From assembly GCF_005405065.1 (NCBI RefSeq), contig NZ_BJDI01000013.1, positions 33,180 to 97,179 of the forward strand: a DNA stretch of 64,000 nucleotides, in the 5' to 3' direction. Made by a program: the position numbers and the translations under genes. The notes under the pieces were generated by a model. That model had not been told where the DNA came from. It saw only the letters and a program-made list of their open reading frames with translations, and searched no databases. Within the stretch, counting starts at the first letter, position 1, and every line of letters begins with the position of its first letter. Positions 1 through 11,473 of the stretch are shown here, piece after piece. This DNA is from Lactiplantibacillus nangangensis. Its GTDB lineage: Bacteria; Bacillota; Bacilli; Lactobacillales; Lactobacillaceae.

Positions 1-2645
<2,645 letters not shown>

Positions 2646-2673
2646 TTAAGCAAGATAGAAAGAAGGAAATTTG

Positions 2674-2988
2674 ATGGCTGAAGAACGCATTAATGCTGAA
2701 CAAGTCGCCCATGTTGCTAGTTTGGCGAAACTTGAATTCACGCCGGACCAATTAGGGACTTTTACCGGTCAGCTTGAAAAAATTATTGGCATGTTCGAAG
2801 AATTAAGCACAGTTGATACGGACGGGGTTCCCGTAACGTCCAGAGTGACTGATCGACACAACGCTTTACGTGAAGATGTTGCGGTCAAGAGTGACGAACG
2901 GGCAGCCTTATTAGCCAATGCACCAGAAACGGCGAATGGCTTAATTAAAGTGCCAGCAATTATTGATGAAAGTGGGGACGGCGAATAA
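2674..2988 (+). CDS. gatC: Asp-tRNA(Asn)/Glu-tRNA(Gln) amidotransferase subunit C
   Basis: Small subunit (104 residues) of the GatCAB amidotransferase, which converts Glu-tRNA(Gln) and Asp-tRNA(Asn) to the amidated forms. It has the usual GatC layout, with a helical N-terminus ([13 protein letters not shown]) and a conserved LREDV segment that wraps around GatA. ATG 2674 is chosen because AGAAGGA lies six bases upstream; a TTG directly before it is less well placed. It overlaps gatA by one base, so gatC-gatA-gatB form one operon. Confidence 0.95.
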   Translation: MAEERINAEQVAHVASLAKLEFTPDQLGTFTGQLEKIIGMFEELSTVDTDGVPVTSRVTDRHNALREDVAVKSDERAALLANAPETANGLIKVPAIIDESGDGE

Positions 2989-4451
2989 TGGACTTTTTCA
3001 ACCAAGATTTAACCAGCCTGCACGCTGACCTAGTAAATAAGAAGCTGAGTGCTGAAGAATTAACCAAAGCAACGTTTGAAAATTTAAAGCAAACGGATGC
3101 GAAAATCGATTCCTTCTTGAATTTAAATGAAGATGCCGCCTTAGCAACGGCGAAAGCCTTAGATGCAAAAGGCATCAACGCTGACAATGTGTTAGCTGGG
3201 ATTCCAGTAGGGGTCAAAGACAACATCGTGACCAAGGACTTAACGACCACGGCCGCTTCTAAGATGCTTGAAAACTTTGTGCCAGTTTATAACGCAACGG
3301 TTGTCGATAAGATGACCCAAAACGACATGATCATTGTCGGTAAAACAAACATGGATGAATTTGCCATGGGTGGGTCGACTGAAAATTCGGCTTTCAAAGT
3401 GACCAAGAACCCTTGGGACGTCAGTCGCGTTCCTGGTGGGTCTTCTGGTGGCTCAGCTGCTGCCGTCGCTGCCGGAATTGTGCCGGTTGCGTATGGTTCT
3501 GATACTGGTGGTTCAATTCGTCAACCATCATCCTTTAATGGGATCGTTGGGATGAAACCTACTTATGGTCGGGTTTCACGTTGGGGCTTAATCGCGTTTG
3601 GGTCCTCATTAGACCAAATCGGCCCAATGACGCGGACGGTTAAAGACAATGCGGCGGCCTTGAATTTGATTGCCGGCAACGATGTGCATGATGGCACTTC
3701 TTCAGAACGTGAAGTGCCTGATTTTACCGCTGGCTTAGACGGTGATATCAAAGGCATGAAGATCGCGTTACCTAAAGAATATATGGATGAAGGGATTGAC
3801 CCTAAGGTTCGCGAAGTCATCAAAGCTGCCGTTAAACAGTTTGAAGCATTGGGTGCGACGGTTGAAGAAGTCTCATTACCACATAGTCGGTATGGCGTTT
3901 CAGCTTACTACATCATTGCCTCATCTGAAGCTTCATCAAACTTACAACGGTTTGACGGGATTCGTTATGGCTTCCGAGCACAAGATGTTAAAAACTTGGA
4001 AGACGTTTATGTTCGCAGTCGTTCTGAAGGTTTCGGTGATGAAGTTAAACGCCGAATCATGTTAGGGACATTCTCCTTATCTGCTGGGTATTACGACGCC
4101 TACTTCCACAAAGCTGGTCAAGTTCGGACGTTGATCATCAATGATTTCAATAAGGTCTTTGAAGATTACGATTTAATCATTGGACCAACTGCGCCAACCC
4201 CAGCCTTTAAGATTGGTGACGAAATCTCTGACCCAATCACGATGTATATGAATGATGTTTTGACGATTCCGGTAAACTTAGCTGGCTTACCAGGGATGTC
4301 AATTCCAGCTGGTTTTGCCGATGGCATGCCAGTTGGCTTACAATTAATCGGTAAATCATTTGATGAAAGCACGCTTTATAAGGCAGGTTATGCCTTTGAA
4401 CAAGCCACTGATTTTCATCAAGCCACCCCAGATTTAGGAGGTCAGCATTAA
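2988..4451 (+). CDS. gatA: Asp-tRNA(Asn)/Glu-tRNA(Gln) amidotransferase subunit A
   Basis: Amidase-signature subunit that releases ammonia from glutamine for tRNA-dependent amidation. It has 487 residues, the normal length. The Lys/cis-Ser/Ser triad is visible: K77 in GVKDN, S152 in the GGSSGGS signature and S176 in DTGGSIRQP. The start overlaps the gatC stop by one base (TAATG), and the stop overlaps the gatB start in the same way. Nothing unusual is seen. Confidence 0.97.
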   Translation: MDFFNQDLTSLHADLVNKKLSAEELTKATFENLKQTDAKIDSFLNLNEDAALATAKALDAKGINADNVLAGIPVGVKDNIVTKDLTTTAASKMLENFVPVYNATVVDKMTQNDMIIVGKTNMDEFAMGGSTENSAFKVTKNPWDVSRVPGGSSGGSAAAVAAGIVPVAYGSDTGGSIRQPSSFNGIVGMKPTYGRVSRWGLIAFGSSLDQIGPMTRTVKDNAAALNLIAGNDVHDGTSSEREVPDFTAGLDGDIKGMKIALPKEYMDEGIDPKVREVIKAAVKQFEALGATVEEVSLPHSRYGVSAYYIIASSEASSNLQRFDGIRYGFRAQDVKNLEDVYVRSRSEGFGDEVKRRIMLGTFSLSAGYYDAYFHKAGQVRTLIINDFNKVFEDYDLIIGPTAPTPAFKIGDEISDPITMYMNDVLTIPVNLAGLPGMSIPAGFADGMPVGLQLIGKSFDESTLYKAGYAFEQATDFHQATPDLGGQH

Positions 4452-5875
4452 TGAATTTTGAAACAACTATTGGGCTTGAAGTCCACGTTGAATTAAAAAC
4501 GAATTCAAAAATCTTTAGTCCTTCACCCGTACAATTTGGTGCTGAATCAAATGCCAATACGAACGTGATCGATTGGGGCTATCCTGGGGTCTTACCAACG
4601 GCGAATAAGGGTGTTGTTGAAGCCGGTATCAAGGCAGCAACAGCATTACATGCGGAAATTGAGCACGAAACTTATTTTGACCGGAAGAACTACTTCTATC
4701 CTGATAACCCGAAAGCTTATCAAATTACGCAGCATGAAAAACCAATTGCGCATGATGGCTGGATCGAAATTGAAGTCGACGGTCAGAAGAAAAAAGTCGG
4801 TATCGAAGAAATGCATATTGAAGAAGATGCAGGTAAAAACACTCATGAAAATGATTATTCTTATGTCGATTTAAACCGGCAAGGGACACCATTGATTGAA
4901 ATCGTGTCGAAGCCTGAAATCAATTCACCTGCAGAAGCTTATGCTTACTGTGAAGCATTGCGTCAACGGATTCAATTTACGGGCGTTTCAGACGTTAAGA
5001 TGGAAGAAGGCTCAATGCGGGTCGATGTTAACATTTCAATTCGACCAGCTGGTTCTGACAAGTACGGTGTTAAAACTGAAATGAAGAACTTAAACTCTTT
5101 CAACTATGTGAAGCGATCACTTGAATTTGAAGAACAACGGCAACAACGCGTTTTAATGTCTGGCGGCCAAGTCCAACAAGAAACTCGCCGTTTTGACGAA
5201 GCTTCTGGGCAAACAATTTTGATGCGGGTCAAGGAAGGTAGCGATGATTACCGTTACTTCCCAGAACCAGATGTGCCGGCGGTTTCAATCAGTGATGATT
5301 GGATCAAGGACGTTCAAAAGACGATCCCAGAAATGCCAGGTTCTCGTCGTGATCGTTATGTAAATGAGTTTGGTTTGACGGCTTATGATGCTGGCGTTTT
5401 GACGCAGACCAAGGAAATGTCAGACTTCTTTGACGCAACTGTCAAAGAAGGGGCAGATCCTAAGTTGACGTCAAACTACTTGCAAGGGGACGTGAATGCG
5501 TTCTTGAACGAAAATAAAGTCGACTTGCAAGATACGAAGTTAACGCCAGCTAACTTAGCGGGCATGATCAAGATGATTTCTGACGAAACGATTTCAAGCA
5601 AGATCGCGAAGAAAGTCTTCAAGGCTATCATGCAAGGCACTGAACCCGTTAAATGGGTCAATGACAAAGGGTTGATTCAATTATCAGACCCTGCTAAGTT
5701 ACAACCAATTATTGATAATGTCTTAGAAAACAATCAACAATCAATTGATGACTTTAAGAATGGTAAAGATCGGGCAGTTGGCTACTTAGTTGGTCAGATC
5801 ATGAAAAAAACCCACGGCCAAGCCAACCCTAAAGTGGTTAATAAGTTGTTGATGACATCATTAAAAGCACGGTAA
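4451..5875 (+). CDS. gatB: Asp-tRNA(Asn)/Glu-tRNA(Gln) amidotransferase subunit B
   Basis: tRNA-binding and kinase subunit of GatCAB, 474 residues. The N-terminal cradle domain carries the family features ([36 protein letters not shown]), and the C-terminal YqeY-like tail ends the protein. It phosphorylates the tRNA-bound Glu or Asp before transamidation. It is the last gene of the gatCAB unit; a structured repeat and then dagK follow. Confidence 0.97.
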   Translation: MNFETTIGLEVHVELKTNSKIFSPSPVQFGAESNANTNVIDWGYPGVLPTANKGVVEAGIKAATALHAEIEHETYFDRKNYFYPDNPKAYQITQHEKPIAHDGWIEIEVDGQKKKVGIEEMHIEEDAGKNTHENDYSYVDLNRQGTPLIEIVSKPEINSPAEAYAYCEALRQRIQFTGVSDVKMEEGSMRVDVNISIRPAGSDKYGVKTEMKNLNSFNYVKRSLEFEEQRQQRVLMSGGQVQQETRRFDEASGQTILMRVKEGSDDYRYFPEPDVPAVSISDDWIKDVQKTIPEMPGSRRDRYVNEFGLTAYDAGVLTQTKEMSDFFDATVKEGADPKLTSNYLQGDVNAFLNENKVDLQDTKLTPANLAGMIKMISDETISSKIAKKVFKAIMQGTEPVKWVNDKGLIQLSDPAKLQPIIDNVLENNQQSIDDFKNGKDRAVGYLVGQIMKKTHGQANPKVVNKLLMTSLKAR

Positions 5876-5890
5876 TCAAAAGAGTGTGTT

Positions 5891-5998
5891 GATGGGCGGG
5901 AGCTGCTGAGCATTGCCTAGCTACTAGTGACCTGCGTTCTTCGCAGGTGGCTAGTGGCGTAGCAAGCGCAGGCAGCTGCCCATCATAAGCACGTTTCG
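5891..5998 (+). repeat. Structured intergenic repeat family B, copy 1
   Basis: This stretch between gatB and dagK shares conserved blocks (GAGCATTGCCTAGC, GCGTAGCAAGCG, GCACGTTTC) in the same order with 7119-7234. The outer arms (GATGGGC at 5891 and GCCCATC ending at 5984) and a central hairpin (CCTGCG 5931-5936 with CGCAGG 5942-5947) are complementary. In the other copy the hairpin has different bases but still pairs. It is probably a folded RNA or DNA element; its function is unknown to me. Confidence 0.6.
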
Positions 5999-6057
5999 GC
6001 TATCAGGCTAGAAACGTGGGGCACAATTGTTACTGCAAGACGCGGAGGAAAAGAAAC

Positions 6058-7068
6058 ATGCGTAAACGGGCACGGATCATTTATAACCCGACATCGGGGC
6101 GTGAAGCATTGGCACACGACCTCGTTGAAATTCTTGGGATTTTTGAACAAGCAGGGTACGAAACGAGTACCTATGCGACAACGCCAGCGCCTAATTCAGC
6201 GGCTGATGAAGCGCGTCGGTGTGCCAAAGACGGGTTTGAGTTACTCGTAGCGGCCGGTGGTGATGGGACCATCAATCAAGTTGTGAACGGTATCGCTGGA
6301 TTAAAGCGGCGGCCACGGATGGCAATCATCCCAGCTGGGACGACCAATGATTATGCCCGTGCCTTACGCATTCCGCGTAATGACCCGGTGGCAGCGGCGA
6401 AAGTCGTTTTGAAGAATCAAACGGTCAATATGGATATTGGTCAGGCCGGTGAGCAATACTTTATTAATATTGCGGCTGGCGGGCTTTTGACGGAGCTCAC
6501 TTATGATGTGCCGTCACAACTGAAATCCATTTTCGGTTATGCCGCTTATTTGGCGAAGGGTGCCGAATTGTTGCCACGGGTCAAACCCGTTCAGATGGAC
6601 CTTAAGTATGATGGGGGCCATTTCACGGGCAAGGCGTCGATGTTTTTCTTAGCCCTGACGAATTCAGTCGGTGGCTTCGAACAAATCGTGCCCGATGCGT
6701 CATTAGACGACGGCAAATTTACCATGATTATTGTAAAAACCAGTAACGTGGCGAAGATGTTGCATTTGATGACGTTGGTCTTGAACGGTGGGAAACACAT
6801 TAACGATCCAAGCATCATCTACGTGAAAACACGGAAGGTCGTTGCGCGGGCGTTGGATAATCGTTTGATGATCAACATTGATGGCGAATATGGCGGCGAT
6901 GCGCCGATGACATTCCGTGATTTGAAGCAACATATTGAAATGTATGCGGACACGGATCGGATTCCGGACGATGCCATCACCGACCCTGAACTTCAAAACG
7001 CTGAACGCAATTTTGTGTCGGCCGTCGATCAATTACCAGAAGCGAAAGCTGATTCAGAAACTGAATAA
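6058..7068 (+). CDS. dagK: Diacylglycerol kinase (DagK/YegS family)
   Basis: Lipid kinase that phosphorylates diacylglycerol to phosphatidic acid, recycling DAG left from lipoteichoic acid synthesis. It has 336 residues. The DAGK catalytic domain carries the nucleotide-binding GGDGT motif (residues 67-71) followed by INQVVNG, and the second domain has DGKFTMIIVK. ATG 6058 is chosen because GGAGGA lies 9-15 bases upstream; an upstream in-frame ATG at 6016 adds residues unlike the family. The gene is flanked by two copies of the same structured intergenic repeat. Confidence 0.93.
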   Translation: MRKRARIIYNPTSGREALAHDLVEILGIFEQAGYETSTYATTPAPNSAADEARRCAKDGFELLVAAGGDGTINQVVNGIAGLKRRPRMAIIPAGTTNDYARALRIPRNDPVAAAKVVLKNQTVNMDIGQAGEQYFINIAAGGLLTELTYDVPSQLKSIFGYAAYLAKGAELLPRVKPVQMDLKYDGGHFTGKASMFFLALTNSVGGFEQIVPDASLDDGKFTMIIVKTSNVAKMLHLMTLVLNGGKHINDPSIIYVKTRKVVARALDNRLMINIDGEYGGDAPMTFRDLKQHIEMYADTDRIPDDAITDPELQNAERNFVSAVDQLPEAKADSETE

Positions 7069-7075
7069 CTTGCTT

Positions 7076-7117
7076 AAATTACCGTTTACCGATACAATGG
7101 TGAACGGTAATTTTTTT
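7076..7117 (+). terminator. Intrinsic terminator after dagK
   Basis: AAATTACCGTT pairs with AACGGTAATTT around a short loop and runs into a T tract, eight bases after the dagK stop. Confidence 0.85.
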
Positions 7118-7118
7118 A

Positions 7119-7234
7119 GAGTGGGCGGGAAGGCGCTCAGCTGATGAGCATTGCCTAGCCAGTGATTTAATGCGGTTTTCGCATTAGGTCACTAGCGTAG
7201 CAAGCGGAATCCGCTGCCTTCACGGGCACGTTTC
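7119..7234 (+). repeat. Structured intergenic repeat family B, copy 2
   Basis: This is the second copy of the element at 5891-5998. The conserved blocks GAGCATTGCCTAGC and GCGTAGCAAGCG are kept. The central hairpin here is TAATGCG (7168-7174) with CGCATTA (7180-7186), extended by AGTGA (7161-7165) with TCACT (7189-7193). The stem sequence differs from copy 1 while pairing is preserved. Confidence 0.6.
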
Positions 7235-7287
7235 AAAAAATAAAACAGTTCGCGTCACCAAAGAAAGTAAAAAGAGGAAACCAATAC

Positions 7288-8658
7288 ATGAAAGTTGATT
7301 TACCAGTATATAAAGGCGAAGTCTTAGATGTCACAATCATGGACTTAACTTATCAAGGCATGGGCGTTGCCAAAGTGGACAACTACCCAATCTTTATTGA
7401 AAATGCGTTGCCTGAAGAAAAAATCTCAGTGAAAGTGACTAAAACGACTAAGAACTTTGCATTCGGCGAAGTTGAAAAGATCGAACAAGTTAGTCCTCAT
7501 CGGGTCAACCCTAAAGGCCGTGTTTACCGTCAGACCGGGATTGCACCGTTACAACATTTGGAATATTCAGAACAATTGAAGTTCAAGCAACATCAAATCG
7601 CTGAATTATTTGCCAAGGTTCATATGGATGATGTTGAGGTCTTACCAACCATTGGGATGGCAAACCCAACCCAATATCGGAATAAGGCACAAGTACCTGT
7701 TCGCCAAGTGCAAGGCAAGTTGACGACTGGGTTCTTTAAGAAGAGCAGCCACCAATTGATGCCGATTGAAGACTACTATATTCAAGATCCAGCCATTGAT
7801 CATGCCATTGTTGTTGTGCGCGATATTTTGCGTAAATATCATGAAGCCGCTTTTGATGAATTTCATCATAGCGGGACGATTCGGACGATTATGGTTCGTC
7901 GGGGCTATTACAGTCATGAAATGATGATCGTTATCGTCACACGGACAAAACATTTGCCAATGGCTGATGTCGTTGTAGAAGAGATTCAGGCCGCTTTACC
8001 AGAAGTTGTCTCCATCATCCAGAACGTCAACCAAAAGCGGACTAACGTCATCTTAGGACCGGTTAACAATGTGTTAGCTGGTAAGTCAACCATTGATGAC
8101 CAATTATTAGGCTTAACCTTTGCCATTTCAGCCCCATCTTTCTACCAAGTTAATCCACAACAGACCGAAAAGCTTTATCAATTAGCTATCGATCAAGCCG
8201 GTTTAACTGGCAATGAAACGGTGATTGATGCTTATTCTGGGATTGGGACGATTTCTTTGACAATGGCGCAACATGCTAAGCAAGTTTATGGCGTGGATAT
8301 CGTGCCAGCAGCCATTGACAATGCCCGTCAAAATGCCGACAAGAATGGGATCAAAAATGCCAAGTTTGTGCTGGACAGTGCTGAAAAGGCCATGGCTAAA
8401 TGGGCTGAAGAAGGCATCAAACCAGATGTTGTCGTTGTTGATCCACCACGTAAAGGGTTGGATGAAGCCTTTATCGAAAGTGCTGCCGAAATGGGACCAA
8501 AGCGCGTGGTTTACATTAGTTGTAACCCATCAACGTTAGTTCGTGATGTGCAACGCTTCGGTGAACACGGTTATCATATTGCCGCACCCGTTCAACCAGT
8601 AGATCAATTCCCACAAACCCCACATATTGAAAGTGTGACGGTTTTAGTTAAAGACTAA
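7288..8658 (+). CDS. rlmD: 23S rRNA (uracil-C5)-methyltransferase, RlmD/RumA type
   Basis: SAM-dependent enzyme that makes 5-methyluridine in 23S rRNA. The N-terminal TRAM domain (about residues 10-65, with LTYQGMGVAKVD) is followed by the insert domain and a Rossmann methyltransferase domain with VIDAYSGIGT, VVVDPPRKG and the catalytic YISCNPS (Cys412). The CxxCGGC-like cluster ligands found in many homologues are replaced by RVYRQTGIAPLQHL, so no 4Fe-4S cluster is expected. The length of 456 residues is normal. The ATG follows AAAGAGGAAA. The exact target uridine (U747 or U1939 type) cannot be read from the sequence. Confidence 0.9.
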   Translation: MKVDLPVYKGEVLDVTIMDLTYQGMGVAKVDNYPIFIENALPEEKISVKVTKTTKNFAFGEVEKIEQVSPHRVNPKGRVYRQTGIAPLQHLEYSEQLKFKQHQIAELFAKVHMDDVEVLPTIGMANPTQYRNKAQVPVRQVQGKLTTGFFKKSSHQLMPIEDYYIQDPAIDHAIVVVRDILRKYHEAAFDEFHHSGTIRTIMVRRGYYSHEMMIVIVTRTKHLPMADVVVEEIQAALPEVVSIIQNVNQKRTNVILGPVNNVLAGKSTIDDQLLGLTFAISAPSFYQVNPQQTEKLYQLAIDQAGLTGNETVIDAYSGIGTISLTMAQHAKQVYGVDIVPAAIDNARQNADKNGIKNAKFVLDSAEKAMAKWAEEGIKPDVVVVDPPRKGLDEAFIESAAEMGPKRVVYISCNPSTLVRDVQRFGEHGYHIAAPVQPVDQFPQTPHIESVTVLVKD

Positions 8659-8670
8659 AGTTAATTTAAA

Positions 8671-8716
8671 AGCAGCGTGAAAATCAAGTCGATTTTCACG
8701 CTGCTTTGCTATTTTT
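8671..8716 (+). terminator. Intrinsic terminator after rlmD
   Basis: Perfect 15-bp stem: AGCAGCGTGAAAATC at 8671-8685 pairs with 8691-8705. It is followed by TTGCTATTTTT. Confidence 0.9.
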
Positions 8717-8734
8717 AACGGTTGATAGTTGATA

Positions 8735-8932
8735 ATTGCCACTTCCGGTTGTTGTTGATGACATGCGGGCGAGGGACCGGGGCAAGCCTAAGAAACGTCT
8801 TGCCCCTCGGCCGGAAGCCTTGCACAAACCGCAAATCTCCCGGCCGGTCCGTGGTGTAAGACCGAAAAATCGCCGGTCAAACGCCACCAACACGCCCGAT
8901 GCCATCAACAACAACCTCCAGCTAGTCAACTG
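8735..8932. repeat. Structured repeat family A, copy 1 (candidate RNA element)
   Basis: A ~190-base GC-rich element also present at 18237-18432. A 14-bp outer stem pairs GGTTGTTGTTGATG (8747-8760) with 8903-8916. Inside are CGGGCG (8766-8771) with CGCCCG (8893-8898), GGGGCAAG (8779-8786) with CTTGCCCC (8799-8806), and CGGTC (8845-8849) with GACCG (8860-8864). Several of these stems change on both sides in the second copy. Open frames exist on both strands but look like by-products of the palindromes. The transcribed strand is not known. Confidence 0.75.
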
Positions 8933-8940
8933 TGAGTTGT

Positions 8941-9039
8941 CTATGACGCTAGCAGTGATTGTTTTGCCAAATAATCTTTGAGATGCAAAAGATCTTGTCT
9001 TGCTTCTTCAGAATAGTTAATATGCCAGTTTGTAGCCAT
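8941..9039 (-). pseudogene. Truncated ParE/RelE-type toxin remnant
   Basis: The minus strand encodes a 32-residue peptide beginning MATNWHINYSEEARQDLLHL and ending soon after KDYLAKQS. This matches the first beta strand and helix of ParE/RelE-superfamily toxins (a hydrophobic strand, then S-x-E-A-x-x-D-L). The family is usually 85-105 residues, so about two thirds is missing. The frame stops nine bases from the structured repeat of family A, which may have replaced the rest. It overlaps the tail of a likely antitoxin remnant. The family call is by pattern only. Confidence 0.55.
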
Positions 9040-9076
9040 ATTGTTCTTGGGCTGCTGGATAGGGTGGCAGTACTAA
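9017..9076 (-). pseudogene. C-terminal fragment of a likely antitoxin
   Basis: In a frame overlapping the toxin remnant, the minus strand reads LPPYPAAQEQYGYKLAY and then a stop. The tail overlaps the first codons of the toxin fragment, as in relBE/parDE operons. No start codon or DNA-binding part remains, because the frame runs into the terminator of the neighbouring operon. The assignment comes from position more than from sequence. Confidence 0.4.
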
Positions 9077-9114
9077 AAAGACCATCAACTCGATTCGGAG
9101 TTGATGGTCTTTTT
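9075..9114 (-). terminator. Terminator of the efflux operon
   Basis: AAAAAGACCATCAACTC pairs with GAGTTGATGGTCTTTTT. The T tract on the minus strand follows the DUF4811 gene, and the hairpin is symmetric enough to act in both directions. Confidence 0.85.
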
Positions 9115-9117
9115 AGA

Positions 9118-9867
9118 TTAATGAATTGAGCGAGCTTGCGCTTGTTTGATCAGTTTTGCAATAAGTGCTGGTGCCTGTTTTTTAGCATCTTTCTGCGCAG
9201 CTTGTGTCACCGCTTTAGTTAAGGTGGCAAGTTGAGTCGCTGAAAGTGTCGGATCAGCAGTTTTCACAGCGGTTACTTTAGCAGTCACGGCTGCTTTGAG
9301 TGCCGTCTTGGCTTTAGCATTTTCGGCTTTGGCTTGCGTTTCAAGCCACTTGGCCTGGCTGATGCTCAAAGTTGCCCAAGTCTTGGGTAGGATGAAAGTA
9401 TTCTCCCGTTTGACGAGGGTGGTGTGGGTGCCAGTGTCGGCGTATAGCCAGCGCCAAAATTGATTGTCATAAGTCCAACGCGTGGTTTTGGTCGTCAACT
9501 TGGCAGTCGTGACATTAGCAGTGGTAGCCTGATTGTGCGTGGTTAAACTGACCGCCGTATTTTGACGCTTTTTGCTATCAGTTGTCCGATAAACGTACAC
9601 TTTTTCGGTGTTCGATTTTTTGACGGGTTCGAAAAGTAATAGCTTCACGTACGGATTCGCAACGGCGGAGGTTAATTGGGTCGTTTTAGTGGTGGTTGTT
9701 TGGTGCATGCCCCAATGGTTGTTATCGTTGCCAATCATCAAGACGGCGGCACTGATTAATAAAACTAGTCCCAAGTCGCCAACAAGATGGCGTTGCCAGC
9801 CCTTTTTGAAAGCTAAATAGCCGACAATGAACCCAATTAGTCCCAAGCTTAAAATAATGAGAATCAT
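9118..9867 (-). CDS. DUF4811-family membrane protein
   Basis: A 249-residue protein with two N-terminal hydrophobic segments (about residues 2-16 and 29-45), an extracellular beta-rich middle part (VYVYRTTDSK ...), and a long Ala/Lys-rich helical C-terminus (about 170-245). I recognise it as the DUF4811 type that accompanies DHA2-family exporters in lactobacilli. It overlaps the upstream transporter gene by four bases (ATGA), so the two are co-translated. It may be an accessory part of the exporter; this is inferred from gene order. Confidence 0.75.
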   Translation of the reverse strand: MILIILSLGLIGFIVGYLAFKKGWQRHLVGDLGLVLLISAAVLMIGNDNNHWGMHQTTTTKTTQLTSAVANPYVKLLLFEPVKKSNTEKVYVYRTTDSKKRQNTAVSLTTHNQATTANVTTAKLTTKTTRWTYDNQFWRWLYADTGTHTTLVKRENTFILPKTWATLSISQAKWLETQAKAENAKAKTALKAAVTAKVTAVKTADPTLSATQLATLTKAVTQAAQKDAKKQAPALIAKLIKQAQARSIH

Positions 9868-11306
9868 TGGATATCACCAGCTTTCGGAGTACGTTTGACC
9901 ATTAGTGCAAAAATCATGCCTAAAATTCCCATGGCCGTCGCAACTAAAAAGGCGGCATGGAACCCTTGCATGGCGGCAGCATAGCTCTGGTCACGGTAGG
10001 CCAAAGGTGCGGTCGTCAGTAGGGCTTTGGCTGGTTTGGCGTTGGCCATCACATTTGCGAGGACACTGCCAAGAATTGCGGTCCCCATGGAAGTCATGAT
10101 TTGACGCATCGTGCTGTTAATGGCGGTCCCGTGGCTGAGCTGGAGTCCAGTTAAGTCGACGGAGCTAGCGGCTGTTAATGGCATGGCCACTAAGGCGACA
10201 CCACTCATCAAGACGATGTATTCCATGATGATATACAGGTACGGCGTGTGTTGCGTGAGCATGGCAAACGGTAACGTCCCAAGCGTTAATAAGAAAGTTC
10301 CCATCAAGGCTAAACGGCGACCACCAATATGATCGTAGGCCCGGCCGCTGATCAGACTGATGACACCATATAATAAAGCGCCTGGCAAAATCATGAGTCC
10401 GGAATCTAGCGGTGATAGGCCACGAACATTTTGCAAATACATTGGTAAGACCACTTGAATCCCAATCATGGCCGTGTTTGCAAGGGCGGTGATCAGTGAG
10501 GCAATCGTAAATGACGGAATTTTGAGTAATCGAATATTTAATAGGGGCTCAGCTTGAGGCCATTCGCGATGAACAAATAAGCCGATAAAGACAAGTCCAA
10601 TCAAAATGCTAATGAGCACGATTGGTGAAGACCAGCCATCATTACCGACGGATGAAAAGCCATAGAGTAGGCTCCCAAAACCAATCGTCGACCAGGCAAT
10701 TGCCCAAGCATCAATGGCAGATTTCTTCAGTGGAATGACGGGCCGCACCGTGTAGCAAGCGAGGGCTAACACAATCGCGACCGGTGGAATCATTAGGCCA
10801 AAAAGGTCTCGCCAACTCGCATTGTCTAAGATCCACCCTGAAACAGTTGGACCGAGCGCTGGCGCCAACCCAATCACGATACCGCCAAGACCAAGCATCG
10901 TGCCCCGTTTTTCGGGAGGATAAATGACGAGCAAAACCGTTTGAATCGTTGGAAAGGTGATCCCAATACCGACGGCTTGTACTAGGCGCCCAATTAAGAT
11001 CAATTGGAAGTTGCTAGCGGTATAACTGACGATTAGGCCAATCAAAAAACAACTTAGTGCAGCCGTATAGATAAGGCGTAAACTGAAATTGTTTAATAAC
11101 CAGGCGCTTACTGGAATCATGATACCCATGACTAGTAAGGAACCGGTCGTGAGCCATTGAACCGTGGCACTTGAAATTGAAAAACGGTTCATCATCGTTG
11201 GGTAAGCCGTCACTAACATGTTTGTTGTGAGGGCCGTACAGAACGTTCCTAAAACTAATGTAATCGTTAGCCATAATTGACTATAACGTTTACCATTCGT
11301 ATCCAT
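9864..11306 (-). CDS. MFS drug exporter, DHA2 (14-TM, EmrB/QacA) family
   Basis: A 480-residue membrane protein with about 14 hydrophobic segments. It carries the DHA2 motifs ATVQWLTTGSLL in TM2, GRLVQAVGIGI near TM4 and the antiporter motif C-like GLAPALGPTVSGWIL in TM5. It would expel a toxic compound in exchange for protons. It is divergent from a TetR regulator with a 15-bp palindrome between them, a typical drug-inducible arrangement. The substrate cannot be predicted. Confidence 0.9.
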   Translation of the reverse strand: MDTNGKRYSQLWLTITLVLGTFCTALTTNMLVTAYPTMMNRFSISSATVQWLTTGSLLVMGIMIPVSAWLLNNFSLRLIYTAALSCFLIGLIVSYTASNFQLILIGRLVQAVGIGITFPTIQTVLLVIYPPEKRGTMLGLGGIVIGLAPALGPTVSGWILDNASWRDLFGLMIPPVAIVLALACYTVRPVIPLKKSAIDAWAIAWSTIGFGSLLYGFSSVGNDGWSSPIVLISILIGLVFIGLFVHREWPQAEPLLNIRLLKIPSFTIASLITALANTAMIGIQVVLPMYLQNVRGLSPLDSGLMILPGALLYGVISLISGRAYDHIGGRRLALMGTFLLTLGTLPFAMLTQHTPYLYIIMEYIVLMSGVALVAMPLTAASSVDLTGLQLSHGTAINSTMRQIMTSMGTAILGSVLANVMANAKPAKALLTTAPLAYRDQSYAAAMQGFHAAFLVATAMGILGMIFALMVKRTPKAGDIQ

Positions 11307-11328
11307 TATTTTTAAGCCTCATTTAGCG

Positions 11329-11363
11329 ATAGTTTTAAACTGACTAAATCAGTTTAAAACTAT
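11329..11363. promoter_or_regulatory. Probable TetR operator
   Basis: A perfect 15-bp inverted repeat, ATAGTTTTAAACTGA (11329-11343) and its complement (11349-11363) with a 5-base spacer. It lies between the divergent MFS and TetR genes and just upstream of the exporter start. Its size and position fit a TetR dimer site that represses the exporter and possibly the regulator gene. Confidence 0.75.
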
Positions 11364-11473
11364 TATAGGCTTTTTTTCGAAAAAAACAAACTGATGGGTG
11401 ACGTTTACCCTAACTAACTTAATAAAATAGGTTATAATAAGGTTTGAATGAATTTTGAGGGTGGGGAAATAAC

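Noticed and set aside
4611..5084. Plus-strand ORFs in alternative frames inside gatB
   Set aside because: They lie wholly inside a highly conserved gene and have no independent signals.
8696..8981. Overlapping ORFs on both strands at 8.7-9.0 kb, and again at 18.2-18.5 kb (SRPVRGVRPKNRRS, TPRTGREICGLCKASGRG)
   Set aside because: The two copies differ by paired changes that keep RNA/DNA stems, not by synonymous changes. No ribosome site is present. They are by-products of the structured repeat.
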